Below, one piece after another: positions 18,000 through 26,033 of a stretch of DNA of 64,000 nt. Under the pieces are notes generated by a model. That model worked only from the letters and a program-made list of their open reading frames with translations, made no database searches and was not told the origin of the DNA. Source of the DNA: Lysobacter sp. S4-A87 (GTDB taxonomy: Bacteria > Pseudomonadota > Gammaproteobacteria > Xanthomonadales > Xanthomonadaceae); assembly GCF_022637455.1 (NCBI RefSeq), contig NZ_CP093341.1:2666001-2730000 (forward strand). Direction: 5' to 3'. Positions within the stretch are counted from its first letter, which is position 1. Each line of letters opens with the position of its first letter. The translations under genes and the position numbers were made by a program.

Positions 18000-18842
18000 A
18001 TGACCTCCCACGATCTTCGCCACCTTGCCAGCACCGCGCCGCGGATCATGGTCGTGGACGGTTCCAAGCTGGTGCGCAAGCTCATCGGCGACGTGCTCAC
18101 GCGCGAACTCGCCGACGCGGTGGTCGTGCCCTGCGCCGGCATCGCCGAGGCGCGCGCTGCACTGGCCGAGGGTGCGGTCGACCTGGTCACCACCTCGCTG
18201 GTGCTGCCCGACGGCGACGGAATCTCACTGGCCCGCGTGGTGCGCGAGTCGGCCGGCCAGGCCTACGTGCCGATCATCGTCGTCTCCGGCGATGCGCAGT
18301 CGCACCTGGAATCGCGCAGCTTCACCGAGGATGTGACCGACTACTTCGACAAGGGCCTGGGCCACACTGCGCTGGCGGCTTTCATCCGCGGCTATGTGCA
18401 ACCGCAGCCGATCGTGGGCGCGCGCGTGCTTTACGTCGAGGACAGCAAGGTCGTCGCGCTGGCGACCAAGCGCATGCTCGAGCGCGCCGGCCTGAGCGTG
18501 CTGCATTTCATCGGTGTCGAGGAAGCGCTGGAGTTTCTCGAGACGCGTCGCGGCCAGGACGACATCGGCGCCGACCTGGTGCTGACCGACGTCTACCTGA
18601 AGGGCGCACTCAGCGGCAACGACCTGCTCGAGCGCCTGCGCCAGGACTTTGGCCACGGCAAGCGCCGCCTGCCGGTGCTGGTGATGACCGGCGATGCCAA
18701 CGCCCACAACCAGAGCGCGCTGCTGCGCGCCGGCGCCAACGATCTGGTGCTCAAGCCGATCGAAGAACGCCTGCTGATCACCAAGACGCTGTTCCAGCTG
18801 CGCCTGTCGCGCCTGCCGGAGCAGGCGGCACTGGACGCATGA
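18000..18842 (+). CDS. Response regulator with two receiver domains, the first degenerate
   Basis: A 280-residue protein made of two tandem CheY-like receiver domains and no output domain. Domain 1 (about 14-132) starts with IMVVDG, but the phosphoacceptor position has Ser66 ([14 protein letters not shown]) and the first acidic pair is reduced to one Asp, so it should not be phosphorylated. Domain 2 (about 142-270) has Glu147-Asp148, phosphoacceptor Asp197 ([10 protein letters not shown]), Thr in VMTGD and Lys in LKP, so it looks functional. It lies 11 bp after ftsX and overlaps ung by 4 bp (ATGA). E. coli has rpoH directly after ftsX; here this gene and ung are in between. No histidine kinase is adjacent. 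The output may be protein-protein interaction. Confidence 0.88.
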   Translation: MTSHDLRHLASTAPRIMVVDGSKLVRKLIGDVLTRELADAVVVPCAGIAEARAALAEGAVDLVTTSLVLPDGDGISLARVVRESAGQAYVPIIVVSGDAQSHLESRSFTEDVTDYFDKGLGHTALAAFIRGYVQPQPIVGARVLYVEDSKVVALATKRMLERAGLSVLHFIGVEEALEFLETRRGQDDIGADLVLTDVYLKGALSGNDLLERLRQDFGHGKRRLPVLVMTGDANAHNQSALLRAGANDLVLKPIEERLLITKTLFQLRLSRLPEQAALDA

Positions 18843-19558
18843 ACGACGGCGGCGACCGCGCAGATCGCGTCAGTCTCGAACCGTCCTGGAAGGCGCGGGT
18901 AGGCGACTACCTGCAGCGCCCCGACATGCAGGCGCTCTCGGGCTTCCTGCGCGAGCGCAAGGCCGCCGGCGTCAACGTCTATCCGCCCGGCCCGAGCATC
19001 TTCGCCGCCTTCGACGCGACTCCGTTTGATTCGGCCAAGGTCGTCATCCTCGGCCAGGACCCGTACCACGGCCACGGCCAGGCCCATGGGCTTTGCTTCT
19101 CGGTGCTGCCCGGCGTGCCGGTGCCACCGTCGCTGCTCAACATCTACAAGGAGATCGAGCGCGACCTCGGCCTCCCCAGGCCCGACCACGGTTGCCTGCT
19201 GCCCTGGGCGCGGCGCGGCGTGCTGCTGCTCAATGCCGTGCTGACCGTCGAGGAAGGCCGGGCCGGCGCCCACCAGGGCAAGGGCTGGGAAGGTTTCACC
19301 GACCACGTCGTCGACACCCTCAACCGCGAGCGCGAGGGCCTGGTGTTCCTGCTCTGGGGCAGCTACGCCCAGGCCAAGGGCAAGGTCATCGATTCGCGCC
19401 GGCACCGGGTGCTCAAGGCCCCGCACCCCTCGCCGCTGTCGGCCCACCGCGGGTTCCTTGGCTGCGGCCATTTCTCGGCCGCAAACGAGTACCTGCAGCG
19501 GCGCGGGCAGGGTGGAATCGATTGGTCCCTTCCGCCCCGGGCCCAGCTGGCTGTCTGA
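18839..19558 (+). CDS. ung: Uracil-DNA glycosylase
   Basis: Family 1 uracil-DNA glycosylase, 239 residues, removing uracil from DNA to start base excision repair. The water-activating Asp74 is in GQDPYHG, the uracil-binding Phe is in GLCFSV, and [12 protein letters not shown] and [11 protein letters not shown] (His196) form the remaining signature. The start codon overlaps the response-regulator stop (ATGA), indicating coupling. There is no visible terminator before the rpoH control region. Confidence 0.97.
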   Translation: MNDGGDRADRVSLEPSWKARVGDYLQRPDMQALSGFLRERKAAGVNVYPPGPSIFAAFDATPFDSAKVVILGQDPYHGHGQAHGLCFSVLPGVPVPPSLLNIYKEIERDLGLPRPDHGCLLPWARRGVLLLNAVLTVEEGRAGAHQGKGWEGFTDHVVDTLNREREGLVFLLWGSYAQAKGKVIDSRRHRVLKAPHPSPLSAHRGFLGCGHFSAANEYLQRRGQGGIDWSLPPRAQLAV

Positions 19559-19635
19559 CTCCGCCTGCGGCACGATCCCGAAGCTGAACGGTTCCATTGT
19601 TGCGCTGCTGCAACAGTGCGGAACTTCCAGGGCCT

Positions 19636-19662
19636 TTAGCAGTCCTACAACCCGACTGCTAA
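19636..19662 (+). promoter_or_regulatory. CIRCE-like element (HrcA operator) at rpoH
   Basis: TTAGCAGTC (19636-19644), nine bases, then GACTGCTAA (19654-19662): a perfect 9-bp inverted repeat with a 9-bp spacer, ending 1 bp before the rpoH ATG at 19664. The CIRCE consensus is TTAGCACTC-N9-GAGTGCTAA. Each arm differs at a single position, and the two changes are complementary, so symmetry is kept. A second short inverted repeat (TGTTGC-N6-GCAACA, 19598-19615) lies upstream. No canonical Shine-Dalgarno sequence is present, so the stem could also affect translation. Confidence 0.75.
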
Positions 19663-19663
19663 G

Positions 19664-20563
<900 letters not shown>

Positions 20564-20585
20564 GCATCAACGCGACGTAATGCAC

Positions 20586-20609
20586 AACGGCCCTGGAAAC
20601 CGGGCCGTT
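20586..20609 (+). terminator. Hairpin terminator after rpoH
   Basis: AACGGCCC (20586-20593), an 8-nt loop and GGGCCGTT (20602-20609) form an 8-bp stem starting 22 bp after the rpoH stop. It is followed by CTCGTCC rather than a strong T run, so efficiency may be moderate. Confidence 0.65.
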
Positions 20610-20620
20610 CTCGTCCAAAC

Positions 20621-20695
20621 GTAGCCCGGGTAAGCGAAGCGCACCCGGGAGCGTCACGGCCCGATCCCCGGGTGCGCTTCGCTTACCCGGGCTAC
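20621..20695. repeat. Paired REP-like element, 29-bp perfect inverted repeat
   Basis: GTAGCCCGGGTAAGCG... (20621-20649) is repeated as its exact reverse complement at 20667-20695, with a 17-bp spacer. The pair could form a very stable cruciform or mRNA hairpin between convergent rpoH and ndh. A single diverged copy is at 23333-23364. Such elements are typical dispersed REP sequences of Xanthomonadaceae. Confidence 0.85.
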
Positions 20696-20705
20696 GGGTT
20701 GCGGG

Positions 20706-21971
20706 CTACGGCGTGGATCTGTCCTGCCCCAGGATGATCCGCGCATGCCGCTGGTAGCTCCAGTACGCCCATGCCCAGTTGATCAGCACGATGATCCGGT
20801 TGCGGAAGCCGATCAGGAAGAACACGTGCGCGGCCAGCCAGAACCACCACGCCAGCAGCCCTGACAACTTGAACCCGTGCAGGTCGACCACCGCGGCCAT
20901 GCGGCCGATCGTGGCGAGATTGCCGAAGTCCCGATAGCGGAACGGCACCGCCGGTTTGCCGGACAAACGGGCGCGGATCGCCGTCGCCACGTGCGCGCCC
21001 ATCTGCTTGGCCGCCGGCGCCACGCCGGGTACCGGCTTGCCGTCCTGCACGACGCTGGCGAGGTCGCCGGCAATGAAGATTTCCGGATGGCCAGGCACGC
21101 TCAGGTCGGACGCCACCGGCACGCGCCCGGCGCGATCGCGCTCGACACCCAGCAGTGCTCCCAGCGGCGAGGCGGCGACGCCTGCCGCCCACAACACGGT
21201 GCGCGCAGGCACGAACTGATCGCCCAGGGTGAAGCCGCGCCCATCGATCGCGCTGACCGGCGTGCCGGTCACGACCTCGACGCCCAGCTTCTCCAGTTGC
21301 CGCTGCGCCTTGGCCGACAACGACTCCGGGAACGAGGCCAGCACGCGTGGGCCTGCTTCGATCAGCCGCACGCGCGCATGCGAGGGATCGATGTTGCGGA
21401 ACTCGCGCTTGAGCGTATGCCGCGCAATCTCCGCCAGCGTCCCGGCCAGTTCGACACCGGTCGGGCCGCCGCCGACGACGGCAAAGCTCAGCCATGCCGC
21501 CCGCTCATCGGGGTCGTCGCAGGCCTCCGCGCGTTCGAATGCCAGCAGCAGGCGGCGCCGGATCGCCAGTGCGTCGTCGAGCGTCTTCAACCCCGGCGCA
21601 TTGCTGCTCCATTCGTCGTGGCCGAAGTACGCGTGCGTCGCGCCGCTGGCGAGCAGCAGGTAGTCGTAGGGCAGTTGCTCGCCGTCGGCGAGCGTGACCG
21701 CACGCGACTGCGTATCGATGCCGGTGACCTCGCCCAGGCGCACTTCCACGTTGCGCTGGTTGCGCAGGATGTGTCGCAGCGGCGCGGCGATATCGGGCGA
21801 CGACAGGCCGGCGGTGGCGACCTGGTACAGCAGCGGCTGGAACAGGTGGTGGTTGCGCCGGTCGATGAGGGTGATGTCGACATCGTCGCCGGCCAGTGCC
21901 CGCGTCGCCCAGAGGCCGCCAAAACCGCCGCCGACGACAACGATGCGCGTGCGCGCAGGGGTCGAGCTCAT
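20706..21971 (-). CDS. ndh: Type II NADH:quinone oxidoreductase (NDH-2)
   Basis: Single-subunit, non-proton-pumping NADH dehydrogenase, 421 residues, passing electrons from NADH through FAD to quinone at the inner membrane. FAD-binding GGGFGG is at residues 14-19, followed by NHHLFQPLLYQVATAGLSS. The NADH-binding Rossmann motif GGGPTGVELAG is at about 168-178, and GDLA (about 310) is the second FAD contact. The C-terminus has hydrophobic helices (WWFWLAAHVFFLIGF and IIVLINWAWAYW) that attach it to the membrane. The start ATG overlaps the stop of the upstream MFS gene by 4 bp, implying coupling. Confidence 0.93.
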   Translation of the reverse strand: MSSTPARTRIVVVGGGFGGLWATRALAGDDVDITLIDRRNHHLFQPLLYQVATAGLSSPDIAAPLRHILRNQRNVEVRLGEVTGIDTQSRAVTLADGEQLPYDYLLLASGATHAYFGHDEWSSNAPGLKTLDDALAIRRRLLLAFERAEACDDPDERAAWLSFAVVGGGPTGVELAGTLAEIARHTLKREFRNIDPSHARVRLIEAGPRVLASFPESLSAKAQRQLEKLGVEVVTGTPVSAIDGRGFTLGDQFVPARTVLWAAGVAASPLGALLGVERDRAGRVPVASDLSVPGHPEIFIAGDLASVVQDGKPVPGVAPAAKQMGAHVATAIRARLSGKPAVPFRYRDFGNLATIGRMAAVVDLHGFKLSGLLAWWFWLAAHVFFLIGFRNRIIVLINWAWAYWSYQRHARIILGQDRSTP

Positions 21972-23296
21972 GCCTTGGCTGCTCCTTGATGGGCGTCTTC
22001 GTGGTCGCGGTCGATGCGCGAGTGGTGCTTGGTGTCGCGCATGCACACGTACACCGACAGCGACACGGCGACGCATGCAGTCACGTACCAGTAGAAGTAC
22101 GACTCGTGGCCGATTTCCTTGAACCACAGCGCCAGGTACTCGGCGGTGCCGCCGAACACCGACACGGTCAATGCATAGGGCAGCCCGACGCCGAGCGCGC
22201 GTATGTGCGCCGGGAACAACTCGGCCTTCACCACCGCATTGATCGACGTGTAGCCGCTGACGATCACCAGCCCGGTCATGACCCACGCGAACGCACTCCA
22301 CACGCTGCTCGCCGACGCGATGCCGCTGAGGATCGTGTAGGTGAAGAGCGTGCCGAGCACGCCGAAGGCGATCAGGATCGGGCGCCGCCCGGTGCGGTCG
22401 GACAGCGCGCCCACCAGTGGCTGCAGCAGCATGAAAACCAGCAGCGATACCGCCGAGATGAGCGTGGCATCGGCCTTGCTGAAGCCGCTGGTGTTGACCA
22501 GGAACTTCTGCGGGTAGGTGGTGAACGTGTAGAACGAGAGCGTGCCGCCCATGGTCAGGCCAACGACGGTCAGCACCTCGCGCGGATGCTGCAGCAGCAC
22601 GCGCAGGCTGCCGCGGCGCTTCGGATCCTGGCTGGCGGCGGCGACAAACGACTCCGTCTCCTGCATGCCGCGTCGCAGGTACAGCGCGGTGACCGCGCAC
22701 ATCGCGCCGACCACGAACGGGATCCGCCAGCCCCAGTCGTGCAGCTGTTCTTCGGTGAGCAGCAGGCGTTGCAGCAGTACCAGCAGCGCCAGCGCGATCA
22801 GCTGTCCCATCACCAGCGTCACATACTGGAAGCTCGACCAGAAGCCGCGACGGCGCGCATCGGCCATCTCGCTCAGGTAGGTGGCCGAGGTGCCGTATTC
22901 GCCGCCGACGCTGAGGCCCTGCAGCAGGCGCGCGAACACCAGCAATGCCGGTGCGGCCAGGCCGATGCTGTCATGGCCCGGTGCCACGGCGATCAGCAAC
23001 GAGCCGGCGCACATCAGCAGCACCGACAGCATCAGCGCCGCCTTGCGGCCGTGGCGGTCGGCGTACAACCCCATCAGCCAGCCGCCGACCGGACGCATCA
23101 GGAAGCCGACCGCGAACACCGCGGCGGTATCGAGCAACTGCGCGGTGGTGTCGCCTTTTGGAAAAAAATGCGGTGCGAAGTAGATGGCGAACGCGGAGTA
23201 GGCGTACCAGTCGTACCACTCCACCAGGTTGCCGACCGAACCGCTGAAGATGCTGCGCAGGCGGTGGGCGGGTGTCATCCGGGTCGTCGCATCCAT
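21968..23296 (-). CDS. MFS transporter of the metabolite:H+ symporter type (KgtP/ProP-like)
   Basis: Major facilitator superfamily carrier, 442 residues with 12 predicted helices. The N-terminus GNLVEWYDWYAYSAFAIYFAPHFFP and the loop 2-3 motif GWLMGLYADRHGRKAAL are characteristic of the MHS subfamily, which includes the 2-oxoglutarate permease KgtP and the compatible-solute carrier ProP. RLLQGLSVGGEYGTSATYL is the second signature, and there is no ProP-type C-terminal coiled coil. The start at 23296 (MDATTRMTPAHR) is the first ATG before the hydrophobic region. It is coupled to ndh (ATGA overlap). An organic acid such as 2-oxoglutarate or citrate is the likely substrate, but this is not certain. 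Confidence 0.88.
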   Translation of the reverse strand: MDATTRMTPAHRLRSIFSGSVGNLVEWYDWYAYSAFAIYFAPHFFPKGDTTAQLLDTAAVFAVGFLMRPVGGWLMGLYADRHGRKAALMLSVLLMCAGSLLIAVAPGHDSIGLAAPALLVFARLLQGLSVGGEYGTSATYLSEMADARRRGFWSSFQYVTLVMGQLIALALLVLLQRLLLTEEQLHDWGWRIPFVVGAMCAVTALYLRRGMQETESFVAAASQDPKRRGSLRVLLQHPREVLTVVGLTMGGTLSFYTFTTYPQKFLVNTSGFSKADATLISAVSLLVFMLLQPLVGALSDRTGRRPILIAFGVLGTLFTYTILSGIASASSVWSAFAWVMTGLVIVSGYTSINAVVKAELFPAHIRALGVGLPYALTVSVFGGTAEYLALWFKEIGHESYFYWYVTACVAVSLSVYVCMRDTKHHSRIDRDHEDAHQGAAKA

Positions 23297-23332
23297 GCGC
23301 ACAGTTTGCCTCAGCCCAGGCCGCTCATGCGC

Positions 23333-23364
23333 GTAGCCCGGGTAAGCCGTCGGCCGCACCCGGG
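23333..23364. repeat. Single diverged copy of the GTAGCCCGGGTAAGC REP element
   Basis: GTAGCCCGGGTAAGCC at 23333-23348 is followed by a diverged middle and GCACCCGGGA, matching the arm of the 20621-20695 element at both ends but lacking an inverted partner. It lies in the 100-bp gap between the MFS gene and talB. Confidence 0.7.
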
Positions 23365-23396
23365 AAACGTAACGACAACGTCGCCCGATGCTCCGC

Positions 23397-24347
23397 TCAG
23401 CGAAGCCGATCGGCCAGCAACGCCTCAAGCTTGCGCTGATCCGCGGCGAAGCGGCGGATGCCATCGGCGAGCTTGTCGTTGGCCATCGCATCCTCGTTGT
23501 GCTGCCAGCGGAAGGCCGCTTCGTCGAGCACGGCCGGCGCCGGTGCGCGATCGCCCGTGTCGTTCAACGCGCGCGGCACGCCGCCTTCGCTGGCGGCCAG
23601 TTCGGCCAGCAGTTCCGGCGAGATCGTCAGGCGATCGCAACCGGCCAGCGCCAGCACCTGCCCGGTGTTGCGGAAGCTCGCGCCCATCACCACGGTGTTG
23701 AAGCCGTGGCGCTTGTAGTGGTGCCAGATGCGGGTGACCGACTGCACGCCCGGATCGTCCTGCGGCGTGGCCGGCTTCTCGCCGCCGTTGGCCAGGTGCC
23801 AGTCGAGGATGCGGCCGACGAAGGGCGAGATCAGGAACACGCCGGCCTCGGCGCAGGCCACGGCCTGGGCGAACGAGAACAGCAGGGTGAGGTTGCAGTT
23901 GATGCCTTCGCGCTCGAGCTGTTCGGCGGCGCGGATGCCTTCCCAGGTCGAAGCGGTCTTGATCAGCAGGCGCTCGCGGCCGATGCCGGCCTTCTCGTAC
24001 AGCGCGACCAGCTTGCGGGCCTTGGCCAGGGTGGCGTCGGTGTCGAAGCTCAGGCGCGCATCGACCTCGGTCGAGACCCGGCCCGGGATCAGCTTGAGGA
24101 TCTCGGTGCCGATGGTGACCGCCAGGACATCGGAGGCATCGGCCACGCGCTCGGCGAGGTCGGCGCCGCGCGCCTGCGCCAGTGCCGAGTCGATCAGCGG
24201 CGAATAGGCGGGGATCGAGGCGGCTTTGAGCAGCAGCGACGGATTGGTGGTGGCGTCGAGCGGATGGAAGCGGGCGATCGCCTCGATGTCGCCGGTGTCG
24301 GCGACGACGGCGGACAGGGTGCGCAGTTGTTCGAGCTGGCTGGTCAT
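23397..24347 (-). CDS. tal: Transaldolase
   Basis: Pentose-phosphate-pathway enzyme transferring a dihydroxyacetone unit between sedoheptulose-7-phosphate and glyceraldehyde-3-phosphate, 316 residues, the size of the TalB type. The signature DATTNPSLL is at residues 31-39. The Schiff-base lysine is Lys130 in [38 protein letters not shown] and VMGASFRN are also conserved. The promoter region holds an exact TGGTAGCGCTAACA palindrome, suggesting control by a xylose-responsive LacI-family repressor. The gene is monocistronic, with an inverted repeat downstream. Confidence 0.96.
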   Translation of the reverse strand: MTSQLEQLRTLSAVVADTGDIEAIARFHPLDATTNPSLLLKAASIPAYSPLIDSALAQARGADLAERVADASDVLAVTIGTEILKLIPGRVSTEVDARLSFDTDATLAKARKLVALYEKAGIGRERLLIKTASTWEGIRAAEQLEREGINCNLTLLFSFAQAVACAEAGVFLISPFVGRILDWHLANGGEKPATPQDDPGVQSVTRIWHHYKRHGFNTVVMGASFRNTGQVLALAGCDRLTISPELLAELAASEGGVPRALNDTGDRAPAPAVLDEAAFRWQHNEDAMANDKLADGIRRFAADQRKLEALLADRLR

Positions 24348-24393
24348 GGTGTCGGTGGCTTCGGTGTCGGGCTCATTCTCTCCGATTAGATCA

Positions 24394-24407
24394 TGGTAGC
24401 GCTAACA
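24394..24407 (-). promoter_or_regulatory. xyl-box-like operator TGGTAGCGCTAACA in the tal promoter
   Basis: This 14-bp near-palindrome lies 47-60 bp upstream of the tal start. On the minus strand a candidate -10 (TCTAAT, complement of 24385-24390) and a weak -35 (TACGAA, complement of 24408-24413) flank it with a 17-bp spacer, so the site fills the spacer as a repressor site would. It is identical to the xyl-box sequence I remember for the Xanthomonas xylan/xylose repressor. The NYN gene starts 76 bp away on the other side. Confidence 0.65.
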
Positions 24408-24483
24408 TTCGTACGGTGATGCATGTCATCCCGACACTGCCCGCCTGGGGTAGGCTCGCCGGGACCCAGCATGGAAGCGTGTC

Positions 24484-25230
24484 ATGGCCGAACCCGAGCG
24501 CCGCATTGCCCTGCTGATCGACGCCGACAACGCGCCGGCCGCCAAGATCGACGTGATCCTGGCCGAAGTGGCGCGCCACGGCGTGGCCAACGTCCGCCGC
24601 GCCTATGGCAACTGGAAGAGCCCCCACCTGAAGAGCTGGGAGGCGACGCTGCACGAGTACGCCATCCGCCCGATCCAGCAGTTCGCCTACAGCAGCGGCA
24701 AGAACGCCTCCGACATGGCGATGGTCATCGACGCGATGGACCTGCTCTACGCGCGCAACCTCGACGGCTTCGCGATCGTGTCCAGTGATGCCGATTTCAC
24801 GCCGATGGTGATGCGGCTGCTGACCGAAGGCGTGAAGGTGTATGGCTTCGGCGAGAAGAAGACGCCGTTGCCATTCGTCAACGCCTGTTCCAAGTTCACC
24901 TATCTGGAAGCGCTGGTGCAACCGAACACCGAAGCCACGGCGGTGGCGACCAAGCCGCGCACTGCCAAGGAACTGCGCGACGACACCCGGCTGCTGCAGA
25001 TGCTGCGCAGCGCGGTGGAGTCGGCCAGTGGCGACGACGGCTGGGCGCACCTGGGGCAGGTCGGCCACCAGATCAGCAACCAGGCCTCGTTCGATCCGCG
25101 CAATTACGGCTTCCGCAAACTCAGCGACCTGATCGAGGCTACGGGCCTGTTCGAGGTCAATCGCGAAAACCAGATCCTGTGGATCCGGCCCCGGCAGCGG
25201 GCCAAGACAACGGCCGTCAAGAAGGCCTGA
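24484..25230 (+). CDS. NYN-domain putative RNase with C-terminal OST-HTH/LOTUS domain
   Basis: A 248-residue protein. Residues 7-145 form a NYN (PIN-like, LabA/DUF88) domain with the conserved acidic residues in ALLIDADNAP, NASDMAMVIDAMDLL and VSSDADFTPMVMRLLTEG that bind Mg2+ in PIN-type nucleases. Residues 160-237 look like an OST-HTH/LOTUS fold (LLQMLRSAVESA ... WAHLGQVGHQI ... FRKLSDLIEATGLFEV), which binds RNA in relatives. Predicted role: metal-dependent RNA processing or decay. It is divergent from the transaldolase gene and shares its control region. Confidence 0.85.
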   Translation: MAEPERRIALLIDADNAPAAKIDVILAEVARHGVANVRRAYGNWKSPHLKSWEATLHEYAIRPIQQFAYSSGKNASDMAMVIDAMDLLYARNLDGFAIVSSDADFTPMVMRLLTEGVKVYGFGEKKTPLPFVNACSKFTYLEALVQPNTEATAVATKPRTAKELRDDTRLLQMLRSAVESASGDDGWAHLGQVGHQISNQASFDPRNYGFRKLSDLIEATGLFEVNRENQILWIRPRQRAKTTAVKKA

Positions 25231-25287
25231 TGGCCTTCACGCGGCCCTTGCCGAAAGGGTAACGGGGCAGCTCCTAGACTCGCCGCC

Positions 25288-26028
25288 ATGCAGGGCGGTG
25301 CCACCATCGCCGGAATCGCGCGCATGGCCGTGCTGGTCGTGGCGCTATGCAGCGCAGTCGCGCACGCGCGGCAGGGCGACGCGTATTCGCAACCACGGCG
25401 CGCGCTGATTGCCGAACTCCAGGCCGAGGCGCGGGCCGGCGCCGGCACCACCGCGCGCATCGACCGCGACGTGCTCGACGCGCTCGCACGGGTGCCACGC
25501 CACCAGTACGTGCCCGCCAGCGAACGCGAGCACGCCTACGAGAACCGTCCGCTCGCCATCGGCCACGGGCAGACCATCTCGCAGCCGTACATCGTCGCCC
25601 TGATGACCACGCTGGTGCGACCGCGCACGGGCCAGAAGATCCTCGAGATCGGCACCGGTTCGGGCTACCAGGCGGCGGTGCTGGCGGAGTTCGACGTGCA
25701 GGTGTATTCGATCGAGATCATTGCGCCACTTGCAGACCAGGCAGCGAAGCGACTGGGACGCCATGCCAACGTCACCACGCGCAAGGGCGACGGCTACTAC
25801 GGCTGGAAGGACCGGGCGCCGTTCGATTCGATCATCGTCACGGCGGCGGCGTCCTCGATACCACCGCCGCTGCTGGCCCAGCTCAAGCCCGGCGGGCGCA
25901 TGGTGATCCCGGTCGGCAGCAGTTTCTTCACCCAGACGCTGATGCTGGTGGAGAAGGACGCGCAGGGGCGCGCACGGACACGGCAGGTGCTGCCGGTGCG
26001 CTTCGTGCCACTGACGGGCGGGCACTGA
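25288..26028 (+). CDS. Protein-L-isoaspartate O-methyltransferase with signal peptide
   Basis: A 246-residue PIMT-family enzyme that methylates isoaspartyl residues using SAM to start repair of aged proteins. The SAM-binding LEIGTGSGYQAAVLA is at about residues 117-131, the acidic strand is VYSIEI, and the substrate region reads GHGQTISQPYIVALM and VTAAASSIPPPLLAQLKPGG. Unlike cytoplasmic Pcm (about 208 residues) it begins with MAVLVVALCSAVAHA, a good cleavable signal sequence, and has a basic-helical segment before the catalytic domain. An exported SAM enzyme is odd because SAM is cytoplasmic. Many proteobacteria nevertheless carry such a paralogue. It is followed 5 bp later by the membrane spermidine-synthase-like gene. 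Confidence 0.88.
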   Translation: MQGGATIAGIARMAVLVVALCSAVAHARQGDAYSQPRRALIAELQAEARAGAGTTARIDRDVLDALARVPRHQYVPASEREHAYENRPLAIGHGQTISQPYIVALMTTLVRPRTGQKILEIGTGSGYQAAVLAEFDVQVYSIEIIAPLADQAAKRLGRHANVTTRKGDGYYGWKDRAPFDSIIVTAAASSIPPPLLAQLKPGGRMVIPVGSSFFTQTLMLVEKDAQGRARTRQVLPVRFVPLTGGH

Positions 26029-26033
26029 CGCTC

